From Lepiota brunneoincarnata (Eukaryota; Basidiomycota; Agaricomycetes; Agaricales; Agaricaceae), in NCBI GenBank assembly GCA_023014365.1, contig JAEBUN010000005.1, positions 992,001-1,056,000 of the forward strand: DNA of 64,000 nucleotides, written 5' to 3'. A program made the translations under genes and the position numbers. Below the pieces are notes generated by a model. That model worked only from the letters and a program-made list of their open reading frames with translations, made no database searches and was not told the DNA's origin. The first letter of the stretch is position 1. Each line of letters begins with the position of its first letter. Positions 12,153 to 24,707 of the stretch are shown here, in pieces.

Positions 12153-14745
12153 ATGGCTACCTGCCATCCTCGTTCGCAGGACGCAGCGCTTCATCCGCCT
12201 ACGAACATGCCGCTCGTTTTCGTCCTCGGTCCCTCCGCCACCTCCACCCCGCTTCCAGCGACTTCGCACTGCAGCCAAGTACACTGGTATGCTCGGTGCC
12301 TCTTCTGTACTTGGGGTTCTTGCTGTCGGCACAGCCATCCTCGCCCACGATGCATTTACCTACCAGGACCGACACGTAGATCGCGTGCCAGTATCACCAC
12401 TTGCTCTTCATCCGGAACGTGGTGGTCCCAAGAACCTTCCCATCGTTCGAGTCCAGGTGGATGACGAGGAAGACGAAGAGAACAAACGCTTGGCGGAAAA
12501 ACCGAAGCTCGTCATCGTTGGTGGAGGGTGGGGTGTACGTATCCTTCACTGAAGACAACAACACTCACCCTGACCTGGCTTCACCAGGCCATTGGCGCGC
12601 TGCAGAGACTGCGTCCAGGAGACTACCATGTCACTGTTGTCTCCTCGGAGACATTCACCACATTTACACCTCTGCTTCCTTGTGTGTCACATACTCTCCA
12701 CTTGACTAATAAGCAATACTAACTCTCTGATAGCCGCGGCCGTCGGTACTGTTCAGATACGCTCGTTGATCGAGCCTATTCGCAAAATTATTGCTCGTCT
12801 GAGAGGTCATTTCATTCAAGGCAAGGCCGTTGACCTTGTCATGAACGAGCGTCTGGTGGAAACCGAGATTGTGACTGACGGCCGTCGCGAACACGTCTAC
12901 CTGCCGTGAGTCGAACATGCAAATAATCAGGATAAGCCCATGCTCATCTCTCGTAAGCTATGATAAACTCCTCATCGCAGTTGGGTCGAGTTCGAACACA
13001 CATGGTGTCCCAGGGCTGGAGCACTGCTTCCAATTAAAGACAATCTCAGATGCACAATCTATCCGCCGTCGGATTATGGGTATGTTTGCCGCAGCTTTTC
13101 TGCCTCCCCCTCTGACTAACCTTTATAGATAATTTTGAGCTTGCTAGCCTACCAATCACAACTCCGGAAGAGCGCAAGCGCCTTCTTAGCTTTATCATCT
13201 GCGGAGGTGGTCCTACTGGTGTTGAAACTGCAGCAGTCAGTCCACAGTCGTGTTCTTCCCTCATACTATAGTCATGATCCTCATATAGGAAATCTATGAT
13301 TTCTGTCAAGAGGATATCTTCAACTATGTGTGTTCTACTATACGGTTGGTGGTGTATGACTGATCGGGACCATTTCAGTTCCCAAAAATTTGTAGAGAAG
13401 AAGTATCTATCCATCTCATTCAATCACGCGAGCACATTCTGAATACAGTATGTGACAATATCTTCGTTATTCGTCCGAAACCGCCCGTTCCTGACTGTCT
13501 CGTAGTATTCAGAAGCTATCTCGGATTATGCAGAGGTATGTCCCTTCTCTCGGTGTTGCAGGACGCACTGAAACTCTGTAGAAAAAATTTGAACGTGACA
13601 AAGTCAACGTTATCACCTCTGCGCGCGTCGCTGCAGTCACCCCTACATCAGTTCTATATACTGTTCGTAACCCACTGACTAAAGAAACCGAACAACATTC
13701 AATACCCACCAATTTTGTCCTATGGTCCACTGGAATTGCTATGAATCCTTTTACCAAACGCGTCTGTGATTTATTGCCAAACCAAGTTCACCATAAAGCT
13801 ATCGAGACGGACGCGTACTTACGAGTCAAAGGTGCACCAAAGGGAACTGTCTATGCTATGGGAGATTGTGCAACGGTTGTCCAAAATTGCCCTATCAAGG
13901 GATCCTCAGCTAACCAAACATTTACTTCAGATTGAGACCTCGGTTGTCAACCATTTTACGGAACTTGTTGATGAGTCGGACAAGAACAAGGACGGGAAGA
14001 TTGATTTTGGTGAATGGGAAGATATGGGTGAGTACTTTGAAGATCTCTCCGCGAGCTTTGTGCTCAACGTCCTAGTCGGGAAGATTAAGAAGAGAATCCC
14101 AATGGCTGGCGACCATCTCGTCCAAGTACGTCACTAATATTTGGTCTGCCTCAGCGGATTTTTGATCTAATGCTACCCCATCAGGTCAGGGAACTATTCC
14201 AAATGTACGACTCCGATGCCGACGACAGCCTCTCCTTGAACGAGTTAATGAAGCTCCTTCAAGAACTCGGAAACAAAATTACTGCCCTCCCGGCGGTGCG
14301 TATTTGGATCTCGACTCCTGAACTCCACTGATACTTTCTCCCAATAGACTGCCCAAGTGGCATCTCAACAGGGCAAATACGTCGGCTCGCTCTTAACCAG
14401 GCTCGCCCGTCACCAACGTGAATTTGAAGTGTCAGGTCTTGCTAGAGGGCAACAGGATGAAGCTGTCGCAAAGCCATTCAAGTATCTTCATCTAGGGTCT
14501 CTTGCCTATATCGGCAACTCCGCAGTATTTGACTTTGGAAAATTCTCGTTGATGGGTGGCTTGCTAGCGATGTACGCGTGGAGGAGCATTTACTGGAATG
14601 AGCAGGTAAGTGCAAGAACGAGGGCGTTATTGATGATTGATTGGATTGTACGGTGAGTTGAACTGAGTTTAAGTTTCTCCTGGAGGAGCTAGCTAACTCT
14701 TCCCTCTGCAGTGGAATATGGGGACGGGATCTGTCTCGACTCTGA
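12153..14745 (+). CDS. Alternative (type II) NADH:ubiquinone oxidoreductase with EF-hands
   Basis: This rotenone-insensitive, non-proton-pumping NADH dehydrogenase sits on the mitochondrial inner membrane and passes electrons from NADH to ubiquinone. Two Rossmann signatures are clear: VIVGGGWGA (FAD) and ICGGGPTGVE (NADH). Also visible are the ETFTTFTPLLP block, VYAMGDCAT, and two EF-hand loops (DKNKDGKIDFGEW and DSDADDSLSLNEL), which suggest calcium regulation. The C terminus ends with GIWGRDLSRL, as in the family. About ten introns splice in frame. The start is uncertain: the Arg-rich, mitochondrial-targeting-like leader (QRFIRLRTCRSFSSS) has no ATG in its own frame, and the ATG at 12153 joins it only with a +1 shift; ATG 12113 or 12289 are alternatives. 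The ATG lies 116 bp from that of the divergent YTH gene. Confidence 0.88.
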
Positions 14746-14910
14746 TGGGTCTGTACCTCAACCTATAATTCAGCTTAGTCTATGATCATATTTCCTCGGA
14801 CTTGTATTTTACATCTTGACTCGCCTGCTTAAATAGCTATAATGCTCTGCGTGTTACCCACCTCTATAGAATATGGTTCACCATCTTCATACTCGCAGGA
14901 CCTGTTGAAC

Positions 14911-17037
14911 TCATTCTTGCCAACTCCATACAAGCACGCCGCCCTTCCTCTCGCCCTCGCCCTCCCACTCCCTCCCGTGACGCCAAACTTCCACGTAGCC
15001 CTTCTCTTCCAGTAGCTCCCGAACGCCGGGCCTTTTGAGAAGGGCACCAAAAAATACGAGATGACGCGGCCAAGCATGTCGCCATGGATACAACCCTGTA
15101 TTATCTGGGGGAATGGCACCTGGTATAGACGCCGGATACGGTGAACGAGGGAAGCTCGGATCCAGTGTTTCGGGGAATGTCTTAGTAATGTACGCGAGCG
15201 GAGAGTCGAAGAATATGTCAGTTTGGTCACGGTACGTTGAGAGGTCCTGCCCGCTAGCCAAACAAATGAATATAATTTCGCCAAAAAGCTGGGATGGGGT
15301 AGGGGAAACATACTGAAGAGGTGGCTCGCATCCCATAGACCAAACTTCCCATGTTGGGCGATGAAGGTATGCTTGGCCAGGAGTTGAATGGCAGGGCATG
15401 AGGAAGCCGACGCTTTGTGGCTGTTCCTTCAAGGTATTTTCCAAACGGATGCTTGCGTTCACAGGAAGGGTTCTGAGATAAGAGAGAACGCTGATCGGAG
15501 CGCTACAGTAGAATAGCACCACATAAACCGAGGCAGGAAATGTGAGAAGCAGGAAGATGATGTAAGATTGGCGAAGCGGAGGGAAGAAGCTTGAAGGGCC
15601 ACTTTGCCGGTTCTTTTTGACTTTGGATATTGTCGAGCGAGGTTCCCTAGGTTGAGAGCGGGCTGTCATTTGCGAGAGGTCGACAAGGGATTTGGCGGCA
15701 AAGATGTGGAGCAAAGGTAAAATGGGATGAATGAACCGCCATTCTTTGTGCCCGGCTAGAGAATAGATTGTGATGGACCACGCCACGACACCGAGCATAT
15801 TTCTCAGTGCAGCATCGTTGGTTTTTGGCTGTCGCGACATCGTTTTATAAACGCCATGCAATGCAAAAGGCAAGGCTGTGGTACAGAGGATGGGGACTCC
15901 TTGTGTGAGGTAGTAATGCCACGGATTCGAGCCATAGAACAGGGAGATGGATGAAAGATTAGTCTTGAGGAAATTATACGGTGTAAAAGTCAGTCGTCCG
16001 TAGTATAGTGAATCAAGTCCTAAAAGGATGCCCGACGCCGCCAGGCTGAATTGAGATGCTCAGTACCATGTGATAGAAGAGTGAGAAAACTTACACTACA
16101 ACAAATCCCTCGGCTAATACCCTACTGATTATGCGAGGGTACCAGCGAAGCGACCAGATCAACTTGAAGTACAGGTAAAACCAAACGACGGCGTTGGTTG
16201 GTCGAACCATACACGCCAGCGCACTGAAGACTAATGTCTTGCGAAACTTCCTGCCTGAATTGCCGTCATTTAAGGGATCAGACCGAATTTCCAAGCCTCA
16301 CTTGTTGTAAATCAGTTGCGGGCTCAGCTTAGAACTTGCATCCCAGGGATAGTAAGCAAATGCTACCGCGGACAGGGAAGTCTCTAGAGAGTTTGAGAGA
16401 GATCTTGAAAGAGCCAAGGCATGGAAGAACGATGACAGTGATAAAAAAAGCTGATCATCTATTAGTTCAAATGGACCGAGCAATCTCTCTGTAACACACC
16501 GCTGTCGGAACATAGTCGTTGCCCAATGTCACGCGAGCTAATTCACAGAGCCAGATATCCGTAGCTGCCGCAAAAGCCCCGTGCAACAACCTAGGCATGA
16601 AGATCTAGACTTCAAGCTCAGAGTGTGGTTCCAAACACACGAACGAGGACATACCCACCAGGAGGGCATCGCCCAATGAACCTGCATAAGCAAGACCACT
16701 GGCCTTCAAGCACCAGAATATCGGCACGTTCAAAGCAGGATACATAGCGCCTCTAATTGGGTGCTTATTCAACCACTCCCAAGTGAGATGCCCATATCCA
16801 AACTACGAGTCGAAATGCGGGCTCGATCGACTGAAAGTACTCGTCGGGCTGAAAGACGGTGCGCGTAAGAGCGGCGATAGTCAAGCGAACCGCTAGTGCC
16901 TTTGGAGCTATCTTCCCTATTTCCCAATAGCGTAAACATAAACACTTTGCTGTAATAGTCGGAGGAGGTTTCAGCAGCGCAGTCCCAATGGTCATAGAAC
17001 GAAACGCGTAGGCACGTGACCCTCGTAACGAGACCAA
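14911..17037 (-). CDS. GPI10: GPI mannosyltransferase III (Gpi10/PIG-B, GT22)
   Basis: This is an ER membrane enzyme that adds the third mannose to the GPI anchor, using dolichol-phosphate mannose. The N-terminal luminal signature FQPDEYFQSIEPA is followed by FGYGHLTWEW. Further along are RKTLVFSALACMVRPT and the family motif HKEWRFIHPILP. The C-terminal part has FFDSPLAYI, a PWPRHLVFF-like block and ends at VWSWQE. Hydrophobic segments occur throughout, fitting a polytopic protein. A single extra base at 16803 splits the two N-terminal motifs into different frames (EPAFRLV, then FGYG). No intron can remove it, because the sequence on both sides is conserved. The exact start is open, with several in-frame ATGs between 17037 and 16989. 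Confidence 0.87.
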
Positions 17038-17141
17038 TGCTCCAGGACACCGAACTGCTGTTCACAGTGACAGAGAAAGTAATCCAATACTGTTTTGTTA
17101 ACAGACATCAACAAGTACATAACATAAGTAATCTGAGCTTT

Positions 17142-19976
17142 CTACTGCTGTTTCAAGAAGATAGCAGTATATGGCGGAATAACGATGAACTGACTGGTCC
17201 TCAACGTTATGGTCGTCTGTGGAGAAGAAATTAAGAGGCTGTCCGGCTTTTCAAGTTTCTTCTTATGACGTACCTGCCATTTCGCAACACCCGCAGCACC
17301 ACCAAAGTGACGGAGAAAGTAGCTGCCAGTTGGGACATTGGAAAGATCGAAGGAGAGTGCATGGTCGGGCTTTTTGTTAACTATGACCAGGGTAAGTTTG
17401 TTGTTTTCAGTTCCAGCGTAGATGCGCCAGGTGTTGGGATCGGGATTGGCGAGGTTGACTTGAGCGCTAGAACTTCCGAAGTAAGTGCCATATCTGTTGA
17501 AGAATTATTAATATGTGCATATGGAAGCACTAATGCTGACTTCGTACCCCCGGTAGAGCCAGTAAGCCAAGCCAACAGGGCCAAGCTCATCAGGAGTCAC
17601 CCAGTATGTCGCGGCATCGACCCCATTTTGACCAAAGATACCAAGAGCATCAACAGTGAGAAGACCACCAGTAATATCATCATCCTTGGTTGAGCTCCAC
17701 TCAGAGATGGAAAGCTTAGTTCCAGGGTAGTTCTGGTCGATCAGAGTTCTGAAACGAGGTACCAGCTGAACAGAAGTTGGATCCCACTGATGATTCTGTG
17801 GAGCAGTACCAATCCACGATTCGTCGATATAGCTCTTATCCTGTAATTATTTCATCAACCATGATCCTTCCTTATAAAGTCTTGTTAACATACCCACAAA
17901 CTACGGGTGAGCCTCAATCTCAGAGCTTTGGCGGCACCATCATTGGCACTGGTGTCGGCCTGGAAGTAATAGTGGATATCGAGGTAATCGAGTAAGCGTT
18001 TGCCGTAGGAAGCTTCAGCTTTTTTCATCTGTTGCAAGAACCAAGGCAAGAAGTCAATATTGAAGTGGGCAGCAGTATCATCCCAGCCAATGGCACTCGT
18101 CCAGTCTGACATGAGTGTTGAGTTGAAGCCTGTTGAAGGAAGCGATCCGGCTTACAGAACCACCAAGAGCAGGTCGAAGGAGCTGCAACCTGAACCCCCG
18201 GAATAGCCTCCTTGGCGGTCTTGGCAAACCTAACAACACGATCAAGTTCTTCGTCGTAGCCAACAGGACTGGAGGAGGTATAAGCACAGGCTCAAATTGG
18301 ATGCGTTAGGATGCGTACTTTGGGTGCATATCCTGGTGAGTGCTATGTGCAATCTCTATTTCATTATCAATGGCAATTATCTTGGGCTTGTTGACAAGAC
18401 CACGGAGCCACTGCTTTGCGAGAGTTGTATTCCAAGCAGTATATACACGGCCCTGGTCTGGAGCGGAAGTGACCCAGGATCCGTTGGGGAGGAGGCCACT
18501 TCCAGCATCGGAGTTGAAGGGGTCAAACTTTTGCTGGTCTAGCATAAGCAATGAGCTCAAAAGTCTAGGCGCAATTCCATCCGCGTCCTCTACCTGGATA
18601 CATAGACTTCGGGTAGGAATAGGATGAGTTATCCTTAGAAACCCAGTCAAGGCTTAAGAGGCGAGTTAGTCACAGAGAAAGAAACAGAAAGTGTTGACAC
18701 TCACGCTGGGACAGTCAAGAGGGTGTCCGAGCCAGCACCCTTAACCCAACCAAGCCAGCCATCAGCACTGTCCGAGTTCCTATTCTCAAAGAACCAATCA
18801 TTGCCAGCGTTTGTAAAATGACCGTTGGGGTTGTAGGCAGTGACAGCGTTCCCACCCCAGCGGGAAAGTGTGACACCAAGGTGCTGGATGTAGCTGGCAC
18901 TGGTTGGGAAGTTGACGCCATAAATATGAGGGTTGATGGATTTCTTGACCGTCTGGACGATGCTGCCGTAGAGGACGTTGGGGAGAGTGTGGCTGAAGGA
19001 CGCTCCGCCAGCAGTGATCACGAGGCTACCGGGTGCAAGGTTTTTTGCGAGATTGAAGTAAGTGATTGACCGGGAAGGGGCGTCGACTGGGACATAAGAT
19101 GTTTGGCTGCTGATCGAGACCGGCTGAGAGAGGGTATCAGTTTGAGAGAGAATAAGTGGGAAAGGTTATTTACAGATCCATTTAAGGAAATCTTGACAGC
19201 GGAGAGGTCAACCTCGCCTTTGGTCGTAACGGCGACGATGTTGCTTGTGAGCGGTTCAGCGCTCAAGAATTCAGGTGTGATGGTGATAGATTCGACGAGA
19301 ACAATATTATCGATGTGGTACTGGAGTACTGTCAGAACGACACATCTTGTGAACAGCTGAACATTAGACTCACGGTCGCGCCGCTTCCACCGGCTTGGAA
19401 GTTAATACGGTCCCAAGTTCCGTCGGGCTGTTGTCCCAATTAGACCAGACCGCCCCACCCTCCGGAAGAACTACTACACTCACGAGGGCTGTTCCGGAGC
19501 CTGGAAAGCTCTTGAAGTTGATCAATGCTGAAGTGAAACCATTTGAGGTAACTGTTGTGCTAATCGCAGACAACGGGATGCTCGGTGACGAAGTGCCATC
19601 GACCGAGGATTGAATCTGAATGGTAACATCCGGTTGGTCCCCCTTTTATCCCGTAAGCATTCTCCAACTTCCAACACCAGTCCCCCTCACTCACAGCGAT
19701 GTCAAACCGTAGTCCCGCGTACCCCTGGAATGTGCTTGGCCTATGGAACAGTGACAAGGCAGCCCATTCTGACGAGGCGACTGAGATACTACTTCCGGAG
19801 GATCCAGCGAAGAGATCTGTGGCCGCAAAGTTCAGGTCGCTACTCCAACTCCAATTCTCCCAACCAGATGCAAGAGCACCGTCCGTGTAAGCAACCAAGT
19901 CATCAGCAGTGACCCTGGTGAGGGTCGCTGCCAACGCAAAAACAACGAGTCTCGCAAACTTGGTTCCAATGCGCAT
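17142..19976 (-). CDS. Secreted GH44 endo-glucanase/xyloglucanase
   Basis: The N terminus MRIGTKFARLVVFALAATLTRVTA is a classic signal peptide. About 190-230 residues of beta-rich sequence follow (WENWSWSSDLNF, then GLRFDIA and a YHIDNIVLVES block) and may form an accessory domain. The GH44 catalytic part begins at SINPHIYGVNF and continues with LSRWGGNAVTAYNP and NDWFFENRN. IIAIDNEIE then HSTHQDMHP contains the proposed acid/base Glu. LSISEWSST holds the proposed nucleophile. The stop at 17142 follows a final small exon (FIVIPPYTAIFLK). GH44 enzymes cut beta-1,4-glucans including xyloglucan, and among fungi they are mostly basidiomycete. No cellulose-binding CBM1 is visible. Role in plant cell-wall degradation is inferred from the family. 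Confidence 0.85.
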
Positions 19977-22155
19977 GGCGTGAGCAGTGAGGCCGCACGA
20001 AGCTCCCTCTTGGCCATCCCGCCCTGTATTAATACGTTTCAGCTCGTTTCTGAAAGGATGAGCGGACGGAATTCGGGATAAAGATGTAAGATGGGTAAAA
20101 TACGGAAGAATGACAAGCGAGTATTTGATCAAAGCCGTAGGCGGCTGTACTTTCAGATCAGCACCATAAATATAGGTGAGTTGTTCCCATCATCATTGAG
20201 TCGACGGATATGACGGACGTAGGAACACAGACGTTCGGATCCACGTATAAAGAATAGACCAAAGGCGGACTAATGGCATAACGGGCAGATCCGCGTGCCA
20301 TAGGGAAACACCTCACCCCCTACTCAAGAACCAAAAAATATGAGAAAGCAAAAAGAAGCCCTGATATCAACGCCTGCATCCCACTTCCTGGGTTTCCATA
20401 GGTGGAAAGACATTACACCCACATGTCGACTAGGTGGGAGTGTGGCGCCGATACGTTGAACCCTCTGGGTAAGATCCCGAGGCTTGAACTAGGACATGAG
20501 CCACAGTACCAAACTCAAGACCATAATTTTGCCGTCGTGTGCCCTCGACTGTAGGAACTCCGGTCGAGAAGGCTGTTCACCGGAAAATCCAAGGAAAGGA
20601 TATACCATTGCAATGCCTTTACTTTCCCCTCCCATGCTTGGGGCTTGAGCCCGGAAGGCGTCTTTTGGCTTGATCGATCAGTCATCGGAAAAACTACTTG
20701 CTTCTGTGGACATGCTCGCCCACCCGATGAGGCATGTTTCTTGCTAGATACCATTCAACCAGGAGTGCAATCAAAGGTTTACCGACCACTGGTCATTGGC
20801 TCATTTCACGACTCTTTCTAGTAATTTTCAAATTGTTCATCAGCCCCTCGCACGCTCCAAGACGAATGTCAGCTAAATGAATTCGGTGACTGCCAGTCCG
20901 GAACCAGGTCGGGGGCTAAGACATAGTATACCTGCTAGACCTGAAGCCGCGCCGGAAATACGGCTATGCCTACGCCCCAGTTGAACCCTTCCGGACGACC
21001 GCCGGTCTATTCGCGATGGCCGCGAAGCATGCGTAGGGCTGTTGACATGCGTCTGGGTATCATGCTTGGGGAAAGCCTTTGGTATATATAGTACGTATTT
21101 CCCGTGGTCGCCCCTGTGAGCATGTCGAATGACCAAAGCCCAATCTTATTAGGCGTATACCAAGCACCCCCCAGGCCACCGAATATAACCTTAGAGCACG
21201 CGTACAAGTGACGACAGGCCGACTACGGCACCTCTACACAGCGCACATCTAGTGGATCGCAGACATTCTAACAGTCATCTGGCCTATCAACCTGGTATAT
21301 TTCGATTGGAGGTAGTTTGTGGCATTGAATCGAGCTCCAGCGGGTCATCCGCCTGCCTGTTAGCGGCAGAATATTCCGACCCAAGCACCCATGAGCCAGG
21401 ATTCCTGTATATGTTATGAGGTCCTTGATTTTTGCAGCGGTCGCAAACAAATAAGGCGGTGGCGAGGCTGAGTGAGTATCTACCAGAGATATAAGGTGTT
21501 CATTATAGGAATTGATCCAATCCTGCACGACCTGACATTGAGCACCTCTTGGCCGAAATCAGTTGCCAAAAGTTCATCATCTGGCTGGTTTCTCGTAGAT
21601 GAGGCTCTGGAGGGGCTTAGAATGACAATGTCCAACCGACAGGGCATTGGATGGTCTCGGGTTGGTACCGGAGTTTTGAATATGCACCTCTCTCAGTCAG
21701 TGGCTATAAAACCTTTACCCCCAGTTTCTGCTTGTGACATTCGAGAAACCTCATCCCCCGCTCACCCTTCCTGACCTCGAGTAAAAGGAAATAACAAAGA
21801 GAAGAAAGCTCACCTATCTCTTTGAGTTTGTCAGAAACCTTGGTGTGGAAACAAAATCACGGTACATGTCTTCGATAGACCGCGCTCACAGACCTTCTCT
21901 CCTCGAAAACTTGGCGCAGTTGGCTGACGTCTGTTGGTCTTGCCCGACTAGACACCATGTTTCGTGATCAATGTTTTCCGGCGGTTTCTGCTCTATCGCT
22001 TCCCCTTTGACCTGAGGACTGCACGATATCGGAGCATCAGACTTCTCAAGCTTCCACGCGGTTTTTTCGCGTGACCGTCATGAGTCAAACGGATGCGGCG
22101 CCTCAAGGGCTGCCTCCTTCCTCTCATATCCAGCGCCGGAACTGCATACAGTCAG
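19977..22155. other. Gene-poor 2.2 kb between GH44 and the second ADGF gene
   Basis: Only short open frames with no recognisable domain occur here (for example minus-strand frames at 20515-20754, 21007-21207 and 21268-21528). No tRNA, transposon end or tandem repeat was recognised. The first few hundred bases presumably hold the GH44 promoter, and the last few hundred that of the plus-strand ADGF gene. A decayed gene in 20.4-21.8 kb cannot be excluded. Confidence 0.4.
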
Positions 22156-24400
22156 ATGGCATCGTTCACGGGTGTAGAAGACTATCTGAAGCGACGAGAT
22201 GCACTTATCACGGAGGACAGAAGTCTGCGGAGGGACTACATGATCTCTCAGTTCCGATCACCCCTCGAGCTCGATGCAGACGCGATCGTACGGAAGATAC
22301 GCACGGAAGAGGCTGCAACGATATGGAAGGAAGACCATCCGCTCATCCCACATCCGTTCCCAGGCATGGAGTTCTTGACTGGTATATCCTGTGGCTTGTG
22401 CGTTTCTTTCAACGCTGAGATAGGTAACACAGGAAAGGGGCTAATCGAGAAGACTCGGATATTCCAAATTCTATCCAAGGTCATACTGTTGACCCTTTTG
22501 CATTAACGCAGGACTGACGTTGGGAGTGGCTAGATGCCAAAGGGTGCACTCCTTCATGCCCATCTGGATGCGACCGTCAATGCTTCTATTCTCCTCCAAC
22601 TCGCTTTGAAGGAGCCTGCGATACATGTCCGTGTTCCAGAGCCATTAACAGCGCAGAATATATCCTCTATACTCCCCCAATTCTTGCCGCTGCCCATGGA
22701 ATCCCACAACTTGGATAGTGCAGGCTTAACGTCAAGCAGTTACGTTCCCAATACCTGGGTGAATATCACGAGAGCTAGAGAGCTGTTTGATCCATCCTTA
22801 GGTGGGCCGGAAGGCTTTGATGGCTGGGTCATCGATGCTATGATGATTCGCCCCGCTGAGGCGTATGGAACGCATAACACGGTTTACAAGGTAGTCAATC
22901 TTGTCAATCTTGGAGCGATCTGAATCTCAGAGTAACGGACGACGTCCGATGATAGATCTGGCAAAAGTTCCAAACCACCTTTCGGGTTGCTACCGTGAGT
23001 CGACTGATTGTTGGGTGAACTTTGCCTGACTGGTCGGAATGAAGGGCTTGATACGATTTGCACCCATCTTTAGACAGTATATCCGTCTTTTTTTTCTGAG
23101 TTCAATAGAGGATGGGATCCTGTACGTAGAGCCGAGAATCAATTTCTTCTCCAAGTAAGTGCCAAGTACAACTCTCTGGACTGTGCGCTAACGTAGTGCG
23201 GTATTTCAGGCTGATGGTTGGCGCTGACGGAAAGGAGAATGTCACCCACCGAGAAATGTTGCTCATATTCGGGCAGGTCGTCCACGAGGTTCAAGAGGAG
23301 CTAAGACAGCAAGGTCGTGAAAATAAGTTTATTGGCGCTCGGGTCAATTGCTGCCTCTAGCCCTTCACCTGGCCGACACTCATGTTTCTCCAGATCATCT
23401 ACTCTACCCTCAAGCTTCTCGCGCCGGAGGAGTTGGACTGGTATTTAGAAGACTGTATTGCGCTCAAGAAAGAGTTCCCCCACTTGATTGCAGGTGATGA
23501 TTTTCGGACGCTTCGATCATTGTGGGTGCTCATGTGGAAAAACAGGATTTGACCTTGTTGGGGATGAGAACGAGTTAAGGCCCGTTATCGATTATATCGG
23601 CCCTCTGTTCCACTTCCGCAAGCGGCAGGCTGAAGAGGGCGTTGATATTCCATTCATTCTGCATGCAGGCGAGACACTTGGTGATGGGAGTGCGGCAGAT
23701 GACAATTTGTATGATGCAATTTTGCTGGGAACGAAGCGAATTGGACATGGGTCGGAAGCGATCTTGCATCCGTTGACTTGCAAAGTTCTGACATGAGAAA
23801 TGCTTAGGTTCTCTCTTGTGAAGCACCCGAAACTCGTTACAATTTGCCGGGAACGTGGCATTGCCCTTGAAGTTTGTCCCATTTCGTGAGTAATCAACAT
23901 GATTCTCCGTTCTGTCTCGTGTTCAAGTGAATCTTGGGTAGAAATGAGATACTGGTGCGTGTTTAGGTTCTCATCTCCTGTCCAGAGTGCTAATGCCGTT
24001 ATTGGTTGACAGCGTCTAACATCGTCGATGCCAATGCACCCTCTTCCAATCCTGTTGAACAATGGAGTGCCTGTTGCCCTTGCTTCAGACGATCCATCGG
24101 TTTTTGGGAACATGGGTCTTACGTATGATTTCTTCCAGGTGGGTCGATGACTATGCTGGTGCTCAGAGACTCACGCCATAGGGTAAAAATCAGGTTCTGG
24201 TAGCCAGTGAGGTGACGGGCTTGACCACACTAGGAGCTCTAGCCCGAGATAGTATAGAGGTGAGCTGGAAATATTTCAGGCCGTTTGCAATAGTCTCATC
24301 GCTGTAGTTTTCGAGCATGGACCCGGACGAGAAAAAGAAGGCGCTGGCGGCCTGGGAAGCAGAGTGGAAGGTGTTTTTAGAGTATATTGTAGGAGAGTAG
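22156..24400 (+). CDS. ADGF/CECR1-type adenosine deaminase, copy B
   Basis: This is a paralog of the minus-strand gene at 4660-6930, with the same order of motifs: MPKGALLHAH, IPFILHAGETLGDG, RIGHG and LASDDPSVFG. The start ATG at 22156 gives MASFTGVEDYLKRRD, matching copy A's MVSFFENEADYLNQRD. Intron positions match copy A at the junctions I could check, including after FLTG, ILSK, the IGHG split, CPIS, FFQ and DSIE. The last exon ends WKVFLEYIVGE with stop at 24398-24400. Over the 69-residue block from GFDLVG to IGHG the two copies agree at roughly 78% by eye, so the duplication is not recent. No signal peptide is seen. All metal-site residues are kept, so both copies are probably active. 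Confidence 0.88.
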
Positions 24401-24707
24401 TCGTAGGGTGAGAATGTATACACCTGTTTGGCGGTAACACATAGGAGTCCCAACATAAGTGCTGTGGGTCTTTCGTCAGTGTGTCACCTCCCACCACGTC
24501 CTCCGAAGTACATAACCTACCTTGTGCTCTTACCCAGGTACGTCTACTTCCTGTCGTCTCCCACATTCGCCATCCTCGCCACCCCTCACACTCCCCACAT
24601 TCATGCCCGTCAGAATCCACAAATTACACCTCAATCCTACCCCATACCCGGTCCCAAACCCCAATCCAAATCTGTTCCTAAAAGCCTTTGTATAAACTGA
24701 ATTGGCC

